Position numbers and translations under genes: made by a program. From assembly GCF_017562075.2 (NCBI RefSeq), contig NC_054082.1, positions 57,206,136 through 57,270,135 of the forward strand: a DNA stretch of 64,000 nt, read 5' to 3'. A model generated the notes under the pieces. It ran no database searches. It saw nothing but the letters and a program-made list of their open reading frames with translations, and was not told the origin of the DNA. The DNA is from Anopheles merus (taxonomy: Eukaryota > Arthropoda > Insecta > Diptera > Culicidae). Shown in pieces: positions 13,661 through 33,898 of this stretch. Positions within the stretch are counted from its first letter, which is position 1. The number at the start of each line of letters is the position of its first letter.

Positions 13661-15028
13661 GTAGGACGCTACGCCACGTCGCAAGATTGATCTACTAATT
13701 AAATTTATTAAACAACTAGGCTATATTGAGCACAGTGTTGTTTACATTTAGTTTGCAGGAGCAATAGATAAATATATAATAAAAATATCATAAAATTTTG
13801 ATAAAGGAAACAGAATTGGCATACAATTGAAGGGTGATGTGATTATTTGATGTTAAATTTTCGTGTTTTAGTCTTGTCAGTTGACCGGTTCGTGAAGACG
13901 GTATAATTGCCAATAAATATGTTTTTAACAGCGCATCAAGCAAGCGATCGTATGGAATCTTGCCTTGAAAAAGCATATTCTCTTCATTATCTCAATTCCT
14001 CTCTCAATTCGCCGTGTTGTGTTTCGTTCGGGTTCGAATACGTTAGTGCTCATCCAACGAGTCCATGGTCGTATTCGTTCGGTAGCTATTGAGATAAAAA
14101 CAACGGCAACTTCAGTAGCTGTTGTATTGAAGCGGAGAGAAAATTAAGCGATCGCACAACTGAAAGTGATCGATTCGCTCAGGTGAGATTCATAGCACAT
14201 TCGATTGATCTCGTTCAAATCATTCCACTTTGGTTGCTCTCGCCTATGTGTTCGTGATTTGAGAGCGCTCTGTGGAAATGTACTTTTATGTAGTGAGATT
14301 TCTAACTTATACATAAATCGTTCCGAGAGTGGGAGGCGTTTGTCTTAGCCCTCGATATACAACTCGTACGTTTGGCTGGCTTTGTGTATCTATGGAAACA
14401 GCTAAGATTATTTATTTGGGGTGGGCGTGACCAAGAGCTAATGCACGAATTATTATTTTGGCCAATATTCAGTTCAATATACAATTTCACTACTATCTGA
14501 TTACAAATTGCATCCGCTTAATAAGGTTGATTTATTTTATAGCCTAAAGTAAGAATTTAAGAGGTTTATGTATAACATTTTTGTACCACAATACTTGTTT
14601 GATTTTTCACTGTTAAGCACATTACGTATCAACGTAACCATATTTATAATCTCTTAATTCAATAATTACATGACATTCTTACTTATTTATTAGCCGCTAC
14701 ATCCGCTTTGCGGTATTGGCTTGTTTCATGAGTGTCCGAAATCGCCCATGGTTTAAGATAGACTTGGAATTTGACCTTTCTTTACCTTTTTATACATATG
14801 TACACGAGTCTCCTGCAGTTTTTATAGGAAATTGTTCAAATTTGCTAAACTTATTATATTTTTATTTCATTCATTTCACCTTAAAAAGATATAAATTGGC
14901 AGCCTGACAGCCTGAATGCTGAATGCAAACGCGGATACTCGAGTTAAGCTTTGTTCGGAATACATCAAAAACACAACACATAAAGCACAAAAAATCAAAC
15001 ATACAGTGATTACAGTCAGAATGCAATA

Positions 15029-15802
15029 CAGTGAACCCTCTCTTAGGCAGCGGTCTAATCTTGTTGCGCGCAACATTGTTGCTCGGAAACATATCGCTGA
15101 GGTGGTCTATGAATGTTGCTGGCAACATTTCGCTTTGACATTGTTTAGCGTCAAAAAATTGCTAATTAACAGCTCAGAGTTTATTTTTTATCATTCACTT
15201 GTTGAATAACGTGTTGAAAAAAAACAAAATATACACCAAACAATGTATTATAAATGCTTAAAATCCAAATTTAGCGGATGTCAACAAAACGCACACTGCT
15301 GCTGTGTCATTTCATACACCCGATCATCATGACCAAGGTAAATAAAAAATGTTGCCAGACAAAAATCAAATTGGATTGAATTTGGCATGCAAAAAAGTTG
15401 CGCTAGCTGTCAAAATCCATACATTTCGCCAGCAACAATGTTGCGAGCAACAAGATTAGACCAGTGCCTTATTTGACACCTCTCCAATTTGAAAAACCTC
15501 TCTTATTTGAACATTTTTCACAGTCCCTTGATTTCCAGTACATTTTTGTCCCTCTAATTTGGAAAACCTCTGAAATCTGTATCCCTCTTATTTGTGTATG
15601 GTGTTGCCATGGTTATTGAATGATATATGCTCAAATTGGCAATCCTGTTCGCAGTTTCCTATAGCACCAGTTAAGGCTGCATACTAAATGTTCTGTCTCT
15701 TTCTTGTTTGTATAGACCTTTCATTCACTTTAAACCTCTGTAATTTGAAAACCCCTCTTATTCGACAGTCCCATCGCCTCTCAAATAAGAGAGAGTTGAC
15801 TG
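15029..15802. mobile_element. Second copy of the 2307-type MITE, interrupted
   Basis: Ends CAGTGAACCCTCTCTTA and its inverse, TA on both sides (15027-15028, 15803-15804), opposite orientation to 2307. A 423-bp Harbinger-like MITE sits at 15046-15468; removing it and one TTA restores about 348 bp, the length of the other copy. Confidence 0.93.
15046..15468. mobile_element. PIF/Harbinger-like MITE (423 bp), nested
   Basis: Ends GGCAGCGGTCTAATCTTGTT and inverse; TTA duplicated at 15043-15045 and 15469-15471. The empty site is known from the 2307 copy, so the 3-bp duplication is certain. Confidence 0.95.
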
Positions 15803-16245
15803 TAGTTGAAAGCTCGATAGTTGGTTGACAGTTCAATTAAAAAGCATGCGTTTGTATGGAAAACCCGGTTTTTGAAAAAGTAACAAAAATTCCATGGCAT
15901 GCCGAAAAAAATTTCATTTTTTTTTGTATGGAAAAACGTGCCAAATAAAAGCACATATTCAATAGTTGGCAGGCAATCGAAGTTCAACCAGTGCGTTCGG
16001 ACTGTTATGCCGTCGATGAGGACACCAATGTTTACTACGTATGTGTTGCTAAGAACAAAGCGAACCGTTCCTATGTAAATTCATTTCAACCATTCTGTCA
16101 AAAGGAGCTTTTTTTGTTTCCGAAATTAGTTGTCAATTTGCATGGGAAGAGAACACCTGGTATAAATACACTTTGATGTATATAGAAACGGGTCGCTTTA
16201 TTTAAAGATTACATACGTAGTAAGCACTGAAAATAGTTTGTATAA

Positions 16246-16539
16246 GGCAGCGGTCAGAACTTCGCCGCATGCGATTTTGCCGCAAGCTTTTGTATGGGAT
16301 TTGACGTTAATGACAGCACTTGCGAATCTACCGCATGCGGCGATGCGGCAAAATCAAAATCATTTGATATTGCCGCATCGCCGCATGCGATTTTATTTCA
16401 GATGTCAAATGTCTAAAATCATATCAAATAATGATTATCTTTATAAAGAACCAACAAAATATCATTATAATATCTTGAAGAGCTAGAAAATCGAGAAAAC
16501 TCTTTTCTTGCCCCATGCGGCGAGGTTCTGACCGTTTCC
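16246..16539. mobile_element. PIF/Harbinger-like MITE (294 bp)
   Basis: Ends GGCAGCGGTCAGAACTTCGC and GCGAGGTTCTGACCGTTTCC. TAA at 16243-16245 and 16540-16542. GCCGCATGCG motifs recur inside. Confidence 0.92.
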
Positions 16540-16542
16540 TAA

Positions 16543-16895
16543 ACGCGAGGCTACATGAGGTGAAATATACAGCGAAATGAACTATTTGACAGTCGAAATA
16601 TCTGACGGATAAAGCATCACAGCAACTAGCCTATATGCAATGTAAACAAATAACGTGCACAAAATCGTAATTAAATCCATTAAAAAACTTCAATATCGAG
16701 TACATCGTCAATTTTCAGTCAACAGTTCATAATTTCTTCCAATTAGGGAATGTTCCGCTTAAGAAAATATTATTTTTAATAGAATTTTGAAAGGGGATGT
16801 TGTGACTCCTCCAACCCTTTAGCTGTACCTGTCAGATATTTCACCTGTCAAATAGTTCATTTCGCTGTATATTTCACACTCATGTAGCCGTGCGG
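16543..16895. mobile_element. PIF/Harbinger-like MITE (353 bp), adjacent
   Basis: Long inverted ends around GGCTACATGAG and GTGAAATATACAGCG. Flanked by TAA at 16540-16542, shared with the previous element, and at 16896-16898. A diverged end-like stretch recurs near 32311-32375. Confidence 0.85.
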
Positions 16896-19158
16896 TAACA
16901 GATTTAACAGCTAGTCTACATACACTATGTATTATAAAACCAGCTGGTCTCTGAGTGTTCTGAGTAGACAAATAAATAATCATGTGCTAAATAAATGTAT
17001 TTTTTATTCCAATATATTAAATGATTTGATAGTTGTTAACTACAAAAAATATGTTTTCTACATTGCCTTATGTAAAATCAATATCGCAAATAAAACAGGT
17101 CTTCAGGATATGCTAACCGCTTTCACAAGTTTTAGTTGGGTTATTTACTGTTTATTAAAATCGTGATTAGTTTTCTTATGCTAGTTGCACGCAACTGCAT
17201 TCCAATGTTGGCTGGCATAGTATATTTTTTCACATTACAATGAACTTTTCCAGCACTTAAACAATGTACCACTATAGTGAGTACATCCCGCCTACGGTAG
17301 ACTGTTTTATTCGGTTCACCAAACCAATGGCTTAGAATCCAGAGGTTCATTGTGTATGATGGCAAGTGAATCGGCGATGCGCGATGGTGCTGGTAGATGA
17401 AGTTTACCAATTTGAACAAAAGAAAGATCAGATTGCAGCCCAAAGGTTTACTTTGGCGTAGTGTATACCGTATTGGTACTTTCGCTGTCAGTTATTGCAG
17501 ACCACCATTCTGATAGTTTAGGCTAGCACGTATGAACGCTACGGGTTCCTTCGACTTTTGTAATGGTTTATGAATGATGGTAAGACTATGCGAAATTTGA
17601 GAGCTTCCTTCCTCGGTTGTTCCCAGTACTATGCAGCGTCATCCGTATGCGAAAGATCGTGAGGTTTCCTTTTACACGATATGTTTTCTACGTACTGTTC
17701 GTTACCGTGCTCTTCGCATAACCAAACAATACCAGTTTGTGTTAAAGTGTTGTTCTCGATCACTCCCATTGCCACACAGACGGCGAGTGACAGAGTTTTG
17801 GATCTTAAATGACTATAAATTCACCGGATACATTAAGCTCGCTCTATCAGAATCGCGGATTCGGGAAGATTCGTCGTGCTAACCGAACTTCCGCTCCAAT
17901 AATTTGATACCGCTACACCGGAAATTTCATACAAAACTTATAACTTTTTTATACAACTTCCCTTCAGTTATTTAGATCATTAAACATAATGTATTTAACG
18001 TAATATTCCCTAGATTGGTCTTCTACTTTTTTATGTTATTTCTAAAATGTTGAATGATGTTGCAACAGTTTTCTACGGTTGTTCCTGAAATAGTTCATTT
18101 CCGAGTGGTGACATCCTGACCTTCACGACCGATCATCACGCAGAAAACGATACTACAAAATTAACGTCTCTTTACGGAAGTTTAAACAACAAGTTTAAAT
18201 AACTTTTTTTTTCTTTAACAGTGACTCTGCAATAAATTAAAAACAAAAACTGTATTGTTTTATGCTCAAGCGCTTGTGTGAAAATGGTCAATAATACAAT
18301 TTTTCATGTATTTGTTTCAAACATAAACCGTCTTTTTTATAAAATAGTAATCTATGTGAAATATTTCATTAGTAGCCCATTTATCACGGTTCATTTAGTT
18401 ACTATTCTATATCCATTGACTTACTGCAGATCTATAGTCTAGTTTGATGTAACAATAATATAAATATGTTAACGTACGCATTGATATCTGGATTGTGTGA
18501 CAGGTCGTGGCTCACTTTCTCGTGTGTGATAGATATCTTTTCAATTAATCTAGAATGAATCTGGCGGTTAGTATATTTAGTATGATGGAAACTTTCTCAT
18601 TTCATTCGTTCATTTCAATATGGAGAACTGATCGCAGTGGTTTGCGATAATGTTGCAGAAACAATACGGTGTTATCTGGTATCATCTTGTGGAAAATGAA
18701 ATAAGCATGACCTTTAAAAAACTGCAATTACCATAACATGACGACGGGCGAGGGAGGTATATTCTTATTCAGCTAAACAGCAACACGTTTAGCCATTGAT
18801 ATTGTTACAAAATCCGCAACCCTTCGGTTGAAAGTTGGCTATTACTTTGTTAAGATTTTCGTTTTTCCTATTCAGCCTAAGTTTTTTGTAGGGTCTTAAG
18901 ACACTGCATATTTCAGTGAAACCATTGGTGTAAAATGTGATACAGATTGTGTGCAAAGATTGTGCCACAAAGGACTATACGTACGTAAACAAACACATCG
19001 CCATATACACGTGAATATGTAATGTATGTTTCTTATTACGCTGCGTCGTACAACCAAAGACCATCGTTGCCACAGTGAGATATGTTATGATTCAAGATTT
19101 CGCGGTGTTTCTCATGCTTTTCCTCTGCTTTTCTCTCTGTTTATTGATTTCTTTACAG

Positions 19159-27169
<8,011 letters not shown>

Positions 27170-27300
27170 ATATTAGTTTGTCATTAACGATTTAAGATAG
27201 ATTTCTCTGAAGATCAGTAGATAAGTTTTAAGGATTATTGTTTCTTGTCTTCATTGTATTCACTCCAACCATACCTCAACAATAGAAAACCTATATATAT

Positions 27301-27372
<72 letters not shown>

Positions 27373-27760
27373 CATTATCAATCCTAATTGCATACATTTA
27401 TTGTGTGTTTGAGCGACTGTGGTAGTTTTCATTTGTTATGAAAAAGCACCTGTTTTTGCTAAACACTGTTTTGTTTTGTTTAATAATAAGCTATTCAATG
27501 TATATGGATGATTAAGTTGAGTGCGATTAAGCTAAGGGCGAAATTGTACTGTGAATACTACACTCATAACGGAATAACGTAACTATTTGAAAATGAATTG
27601 ACTGCCAACGTTTTTGCATACTTAATTGTAAATGTAATACACATATATTTAATAAGAAAATTATAGCGCATGATTGTAATTGTAAACGCTTGAAATAGGC
27701 TGATAAAAATGGGTAGCCAAGACAAAGAATGAAAATAAATGATTCGTTGAATTTTGATAA
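27170..27760 (+). other. ci 3' untranslated region with (AT)n microsatellite
   Basis: Starts after the ci stop. It holds a pure (AT)n run at about 27297-27370 preceded by a short ATAG-like stretch. The best polyadenylation signal, AATAAA, is at 27734-27739, giving a UTR of about 580 bases. The cleavage site is inferred. Confidence 0.55.
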
Positions 27761-28077
27761 AAAAACAAAAACGGCAATATGTTCTTTTGTTTAGTGTGTT
27801 TTATCAATTAATTATATAGAAGTGCTGCTTTCTGTTTCTCCGTTACATTGGAGCATAACTTTTACAATTTTTGGCAAGTCTGGAAAGGTTTGTTAAATCA
27901 ATTTGTTTCAAATTCGAACGCAACCTATACTGTTTTTTTTTTCTTGAAAAGTTGAGAAATCAAATGGTTGGTTAGTAATTTCTACGTTTAATAATTTGTC
28001 CACACAAACCTGCTTTTAATAACTAAATAAGTATGGGACAAACGATTATACGCATTTTTCGCGAACGGTTTTTAATA

Positions 28078-28415
28078 CAGTCTATTCCCGAGTTACACGG
28101 TTCACGACTTACGCGGATTCGGAGATACGCGGTTTTCTAAATTTGACAGATTAAATGTCAAATTAGTACAATTTGCTTCAAGTTCGATAAAAATTGCATT
28201 TTTGCTAAACTCTTGAAACCACTTGAAAGCCAAAAATATTAGAATTTTCTGCACGAATCACATCAAATAAATGATAAAGTGTATAAAAGTACTAAATTTA
28301 ATTAAAAACTCCAAGTTATCAATAGTATTTTAGTCAAAAAACGTGAAATTCGACTTACGCGGATATTCGAGGTTTCGTCGGGAACGCAGAAACCGCGTAA
28401 CTCAGGAACAGACTG
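28078..28415. mobile_element. Tc1/mariner-like MITE (338 bp)
   Basis: Inverted ends CAGTCTATTCCCGAGTTAC and GTAACTCAGGAACAGACTG, TA on both sides. Shares the interior GGATTCGGAGATACGCGG motif with 47382-47745 and with the split remnant at 46476-48079. Confidence 0.92.
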
Positions 28416-28589
28416 TACCCTTGTTTCGTTATTATTTAGTTACTTACTTATCCTGTCGCCATGCTTAAATATTAAAAAAATACATACTTATTACAGGATA
28501 GTTCGGTTTGCATGTAAGAGGACATAAAGCGAATCGGTATTTGGAAGAGCTTCAAGGAGGCAATAAACTATTGGTAAATAGAAACACAA

Positions 28590-29301
28590 TTGTCTAAACT
28601 TTTTACTTTAGAAGTAATGTGCATTGTTTATATAGTGCCACAAAATAATTTAGTTAGAGAACATACTCTATCGAAAGCACTCCGTATGCTAGGCTTTTTG
28701 TTACGAGTTGCTATTGACTTTAGGGATCCGTTTAGTGTGAAATCCTTGTACTGTGTAATTGTTCGTCCAATTCTTGAGTTTGCCGGCATTTTGTGGAATC
28801 CTTCCCAACAATATAAAATAGACAGGATTGAGTCAGTTCAGCGTAAGCTTACACGTTCTTTGTTTTATCGTCTCCCATGGTTCCATGTCTCTGAATGTCC
28901 GACGTATCGTGTTAGGTGTCTCCTATTTGGACTTGAAACCACTACAGCATAGGAGAATGACGGCGCAGTGCTTATTTGTACACCAACTTTTCTGTAGTTT
29001 TATTGACGCCCCGTCCATTCTAGAAAAAAATAACATACTGGCACCTTGACGGAAACTTAGCAGTAGCATGAGGACATTTCAACATAGTTTAGTTTGACTA
29101 TTTAAAAGCATTTTATCTATTTTACCGTTCAACGTATGTGTACTTTGCTTATTCTGTTATTGTAATAGTGCAGTTGCAGTCAGTTAGTTTCTCGCTTTTA
29201 CTTTATTTTTATAATCATAAGGATGTTATTTAGGTTTAATATAGCTAGATGACATTGATCAACAAATAATAATAATAATAACAATAATAATAATAATAAT
29301 T
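28590..29301 (+). pseudogene. 3' end of a non-LTR retrotransposon (reverse transcriptase C-terminus)
   Basis: The frame at 28590-28952 contains KALRMLGFLLRVAIDFRDP, VRPILEFAGILWNPS and DRIESVQRKLTR, the conserved C-terminal part of LINE polymerases after the catalytic core. It then shifts frame and gives way to a 3' UTR-like stretch and an (AAT)n tail at about 29266-29301. A 5'-truncated dead copy; CR1- or Loner-like, clade uncertain. Confidence 0.85.
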
Positions 29302-29717
29302 CACCACCCTAATCTGTCTCATTTGATAATTGAAATGATCTATTCATTGTTACACATAATATGCCGATTACACCAAATAGGTTAATTATTTGTTGTTTAA
29401 GATGTGTATATATATTATTAATGACAATAAACTCTAGATAAAACTCAAAATTGGAAATTCCTATCAAACGCTTACGTCTAGGAGTAAGTAAAAAAAAGTT
29501 GATCACCAAAAAGTATTAAGCTAACACCGCCTTGTTAGCTCACATTCAAGTTTAGTGATAACGATGGCGGAAAACCCCGATCTTTTTCAACAACTGTTAA
29601 CAATAATAAGTGAAGGTGAAGATCAGCGGGTCGGTTGCGGAGTCGACTTTGCTCAGAGATAAAGTAGTAATGTGAGGCTGCTGGCGTGTTTGTGCACAAC
29701 GAAAGCCCAGAATCGAA

Positions 29718-30819
29718 ATGAATCGCTACGTACGTGGTTTTGTTATATTTTGTTTTATTGTTCTAGTTAGGGGTAACTGTAAGTAGCTTGTTTCCTATAA
29801 CTTTCCTTTCAATTGGTATGATTTTCAAATTCCATCGTTTCATTTAAGGGTTTTTTCCGGACAAAGTGCATTTTGAGCTAAGCCAAGTCTTGAATAAAAA
29901 CTGTGGCACAAGTCCGTACAGTGATCGTTTGAAACCAGAAGATGGAAGAATTTTTGAAAACCCTTGGCTGGTATTGCTCCGTCATCCCGAAGAGCAGGAA
30001 TCGTTTTGTCAAGGAACTCTAATTAGCGAAAGTCACGTGTTAACTACAGCCATATGTACAGAAGCAATCGTACCTAATGAGTAAGTGAATTGAGAAATGC
30101 GTTAAATATTATGTATCATTTCATTACGTAAAAAGTCTACTCCCGCAAACAGAACAATCATCACTCTTGGTGAATATAAACGAACAACCGATCCTGACTG
30201 TTTCGAGGCAAATCTTTGTAATGTTCCACCGATAATTGAACTACTGGCCCAAAAGAAAATCGTCCATCCAGATTTCCAAAACGACACGTACGAAAACGAT
30301 ATCGCAGTAGTGATCATGAATGAAAGGATCACTTACACCAATAGTTCTGTATCATACCGGTTGCATTATCCCAACAAGAAATCTGTTTCGCTACAATTCG
30401 TTTGAATTCCATTTTTTATTCTAGGTATACAGCCGATTTGTTTGCCATTGACGCCAATAATTCCATCCCTTGTTCATGTCCCGACCGTATACAACACTTT
30501 ATGGACAGTTGAGCATAAAGTACCAAAGCAAATTCATATGAAGTACATCGCTCAGAACGAATGTCAACAACGGATGCGAGGTCTTCTTTTGTTGCAGGAG
30601 GGACAAATTTGTGCGCAATATGTTAAACCAATGGAGCTTAGCTTTATTGGCGGTTCCGGATCACCGCTACTGATAGAATACCACTCTCGCACGTTTCAAT
30701 TTGGAATTCTTTCAATCGGTCTACCAGATGCTACCAACACAGAGCCGTATATTTACGTAAACATTTCTACTCACATAAAATGGATTCATGATACTTTGGT
30801 AGATGCATACAAGCAATAA
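29718..30819 (+). CDS. Secreted serine protease homologue 1 (catalytically dead)
   Basis: Predicted 292-residue trypsin-fold protein from exons 29718-29778, 29849-30080, 30153-30343 and 30425-30819; the total length is a multiple of three. Exon 1 codes a hydrophobic signal peptide (MNRYVRGFVIFCFIVLVRGN). NKNCG then starts a segment like the linker and catalytic domain of CLIP-type proteases, without a CLIP domain. The active-site histidine motif reads LTTAIC, so His57 is replaced by Ile. Asp102 is kept in ENDIAVV and Ser195 in GGSGSP. It is therefore expected to be a pseudoprotease; insect serine protease homologues act as cofactors in melanisation and immunity, but that role is inference here. 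The third donor (GTTCTG) is weak. Same exon phases as the copy at 32626. It converges on the minus-strand paralogue, 96 bp away. Confidence 0.85.
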
Positions 30820-30915
30820 ACTGATTAATTTATTTAGGATCGATCCAGTATTATGTTAACTTTTTCTAAGGGGGTTTACAGTTCTAATGTGAACTTTGAC
30901 TTTATTATCGCTTCT

Positions 30916-31953
30916 TTATATCAACGTGTTGTACATGTGCTTTTCCCGATCTGCTTCAATCACTCCTGTCATCCAATCGTAAAACGGTGCCACAGGAATG
31001 ATTACGTATGGTTCATGCAATTTCGCTGGGTAACGTGGTCCGTAAGAAAGCAAGCCAACCAATAAGATCCTATTTCCGTCATGTACAGTATAGATTGGAG
31101 CACCACTGCCACCTCGTAGGTTAGGTTCATACGCTAATTCGGTTGAATTCGTATGTCTCTCATCAAACACTATGCAAAACATACCATTTTCAAAAGATAC
31201 AGAGTGACGAGGCATGAGACGTTGACACTCGTACGGGTTGATTGGTTTCATGAAGTATTGTTTCGGTACGAGCGAGAGTCCCGTGTCTCTACGGCCGCAC
31301 CATGACGCTACTAACAGGAAAGAGCTCTGATAATTTAAATCATCATTTACACAAATTGGGGCGACTGCAGTGCCGTCAACTATTGCTGCTACTCTTAGTT
31401 TCACCAAAGCAATGTCATTTATCTGCGCAAACATATTATAATCAGGATGGACAATAACTTCATCCACAAGAATGCTTTGCGCTAGTGGCGCACATGTTTC
31501 TTCGAGTAAGCTCAACTTCTCACAATCAGTATTGGTTGACGTGTTATGTTCGCCAACTCTTGCATACTTGCTGGGGAATAAATGAGGAAATATGATTATA
31601 GCGTCCACAGCACTCCACAATTGTACATTTTATACATACAGTTGACCAAAATCTTGAAACTGAACGACAAACACGGTCGTCAGTACATATTTTGAATGTA
31701 TCAAAAGGCCTTGAAAAACATAGTTCACAACTAATTCACGTTCGTAACCAAATTGCACTAGCCATGGATGTTCAAATAAACGGGTATCGACAGGAAAATT
31801 ACTTTCATAATAGCGATTTCCGCACGTTTGATTGACTAGAGCTAACAAACCGGAATTAGGAAGATTGTTTTCTTTTTTCCCATTTAAAGCAGGGCATCCT
31901 CCTATGAATATAATAGGGATCAACAGCAACACACTAAGGAGTATACGAACCAT
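30916..31953 (-). CDS. Secreted serine protease homologue 2, minus strand (catalytically dead)
   Basis: Two exons: 31953-31640 (start and signal peptide MVRILLSVLLLIPIIFIGGC) and 31570-30916, joined by a short 69-bp intron with GTATGT donor and CCCAG acceptor, giving 322 residues. Upstream in-frame ATGs at 31977 and 32010 are possible starts; I chose the one directly preceding the hydrophobic core. The chymotrypsin fold is shown by NQTCGN, EHPWLVQFGY, NDIALVKL and GGSGAPIY. The His57 position reads LTTVFV, so catalytic histidine is absent; Ser195 is kept in GGSGAP. Compared with its two neighbours it lacks two introns and is more diverged. It lies between them in opposite orientation, suggesting an inverted tandem duplication. 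Target or partner unknown. Confidence 0.82.
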
Positions 31954-32625
31954 GATCTTAACTAGCAGTGAAAGCATTGACCTCGGTTTATACGAAGAAA
32001 GCTCGATCAAACCAAGTTGCTCTCTTCACAGTAAATTCCAAAATAAAAACATGTTTTACCGGCGATTTTGTATGTTCTCAACAAGGCTCAACAATACGAG
32101 GCAAACAAAAAATTGGATGCAGAAAAACCTGATGAAACATACTTTTACAATATTTTCGTATTTTCCACACATTTCAACAGAACTTTTAAGGATTTGAGCG
32201 TAATGTTACCATTTCCAGTATTTTTTCTATAAAATTTATAATTTCAATGCATTAACTATATATCACCATACACTTACTTTGAGAATAAAAGAAGCGCAAT
32301 TAACAGTTTGCCAAGTGAAATATCTGACTGGCAACGGATATCCGCAATCAGCTGAATGCGATGTAAACAAATGAAGCAGTCTTTCCTCGAGTTACGCGAA
32401 TAATACGTTTTGTAGACATCATTTGTATAAGTCATTTATAAAACTAGATTTTTTGTTTTAAGTAAATTTAGTGTGCAAGTAATTTATTACCGACTGTAAT
32501 TGGAGAGATTCATATCAGCATAGCTAACGTCATGAGCGCTCTTCACAATCAAGTTGGCTTTGACTTGATTTCATACGAAGCGTATACGTCAATTAGTCCA
32601 GATGTGTGTCGCATATGGATTGGCA

Positions 32626-33759
32626 ATGCGTGCAATTTCTGTTTACACAATGTTAGTGACCCTCTGGAGTATTGGTGGACAATGTATGTAAATGCCCTTT
32701 CGTAATTGTGGTTTATTGAATGTGTTGCTAATTCACTGACAATGTCGTAAATGTTGTTTTCCTAATTGTTGTGTAACACACTGGTTTCAGGGATATTTCC
32801 GGATAAATTGCACACCGAATTCACTGATTTTATCAACAAACAATGCGGAGAGATACCCTACAGTGTTAGAGCACGACCAGTTTTTGGCAGAGTATATGAA
32901 AATCCTTGGCTCGTATTATTACGTCATCCTGAAGAAACGTTGCATTTTTGCCACGGGACACTAATTAGCAACAGATATGTGCTTACAACGGCAATCTGTG
33001 GTGGGAATGTAGTGACTAATGGGTAAGTAAAAATTTCAACTTATTGCCACTCTAATATCAAGTAATTATAAAAATCTTTCTAGAAACGTCACGGCACTCC
33101 AGCAAGCAACTGAGATTGTATTAGGTGAATATGATCTTAGTACTGCAACGGATTGTATAACTACATGGAACTGTTCGTTGCAAACTACTCGAAGATCTAT
33201 TGATATAGTGAAGATTCATCCTAATTTTACTACTAGCTTTTATGAAAACGATATCGCGTTACTTTTTATGAACGCCTCGGTACAGTTCGACAACAGTTAA
33301 GTATAGTAAAACGGTGGAAAAGAAGCTTGTTTTGGCATAAAATACCACTATTTTAACGTTTCTTTTGTGATTGTAGATATTCGTCCAATATGCTTGCCGT
33401 TTGTATCCATAGTAGATAGTACTAATGTGCAGCAGCAGACTATATACAATACGATTTGGTCTAATGACAGCATCCCGAGACAAATTTGGATGCGTAACGT
33501 TCCTAGAGAAATTTGTCGAGAACAGATAAAGAATCTGTTTGCTTTAACCGAAGGTCATATATGTGCCCGAATCTTTGGTAAACATTCGGTTGATATGAAT
33601 GGGAGTGCCGGTTCTGCATTGCAGGTCGATTATCATGGCCGCATTTTTGAGTACGGGCTACTATCGGTTGGATTTCCCAACGAAACTAATGCAGCACCTT
33701 ATTTATATATCGACATAGCAAAGTATATAAACTGGATTCATGAATCTTCGTCCATTTGA
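32626..33759 (+). CDS. Secreted serine protease homologue 3 (catalytically dead)
   Basis: Exons 32626-32683, 32791-33022, 33084-33295 and 33377-33759 sum to 885 bases and 294 residues. The first exon codes a signal peptide beginning MRAISVYTMLVTLW. Intron phases (1, 2, 1) equal those of the gene at 29718, and the second exons align closely (FPDK, ENPWLVLLRHPEE, LTTAIC), so they are recent paralogues. It is more degenerate at the active site: His57 is Ile (LTTAIC) and the GDSGGP motif reads GSAGSA, so Ser195 is also lost; Asp102 remains in ENDIALL. It cannot be a protease by the classical mechanism. The second and third donors are GTAAGT and GTTAAG. Several NxS/T sites suggest a glycosylated secreted protein. 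Confidence 0.85.
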
Positions 33760-33898
33760 TTGATAAAACCACAAAAAACCGTTTAAGAGTCAATAAGGTA
33801 AACATACATCTTTGTTGTAAAAAATGGGTTCCGAAGATAAATGAAAATCTTTGTAAAGATGTTTAAAACAGTCCGACTCTGAACAATACTATCTATAC

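Larger units (their letters stand above)
7072..19158 (+). other. Probable ci first intron, 12.1 kb
   Basis: If the candidate exon at 7040 is right this is one intron. It contains SINEs, the nested MITE at 15029, the MITE pair at 16246-16895, a (CA)n-like stretch near 12655, and otherwise AT-rich DNA without a recognisable gene. The acceptor TTTACAG at 19152-19158 is certain from the downstream exon. Enhancers of ci are likely here, but I cannot point to one. Confidence 0.5.
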
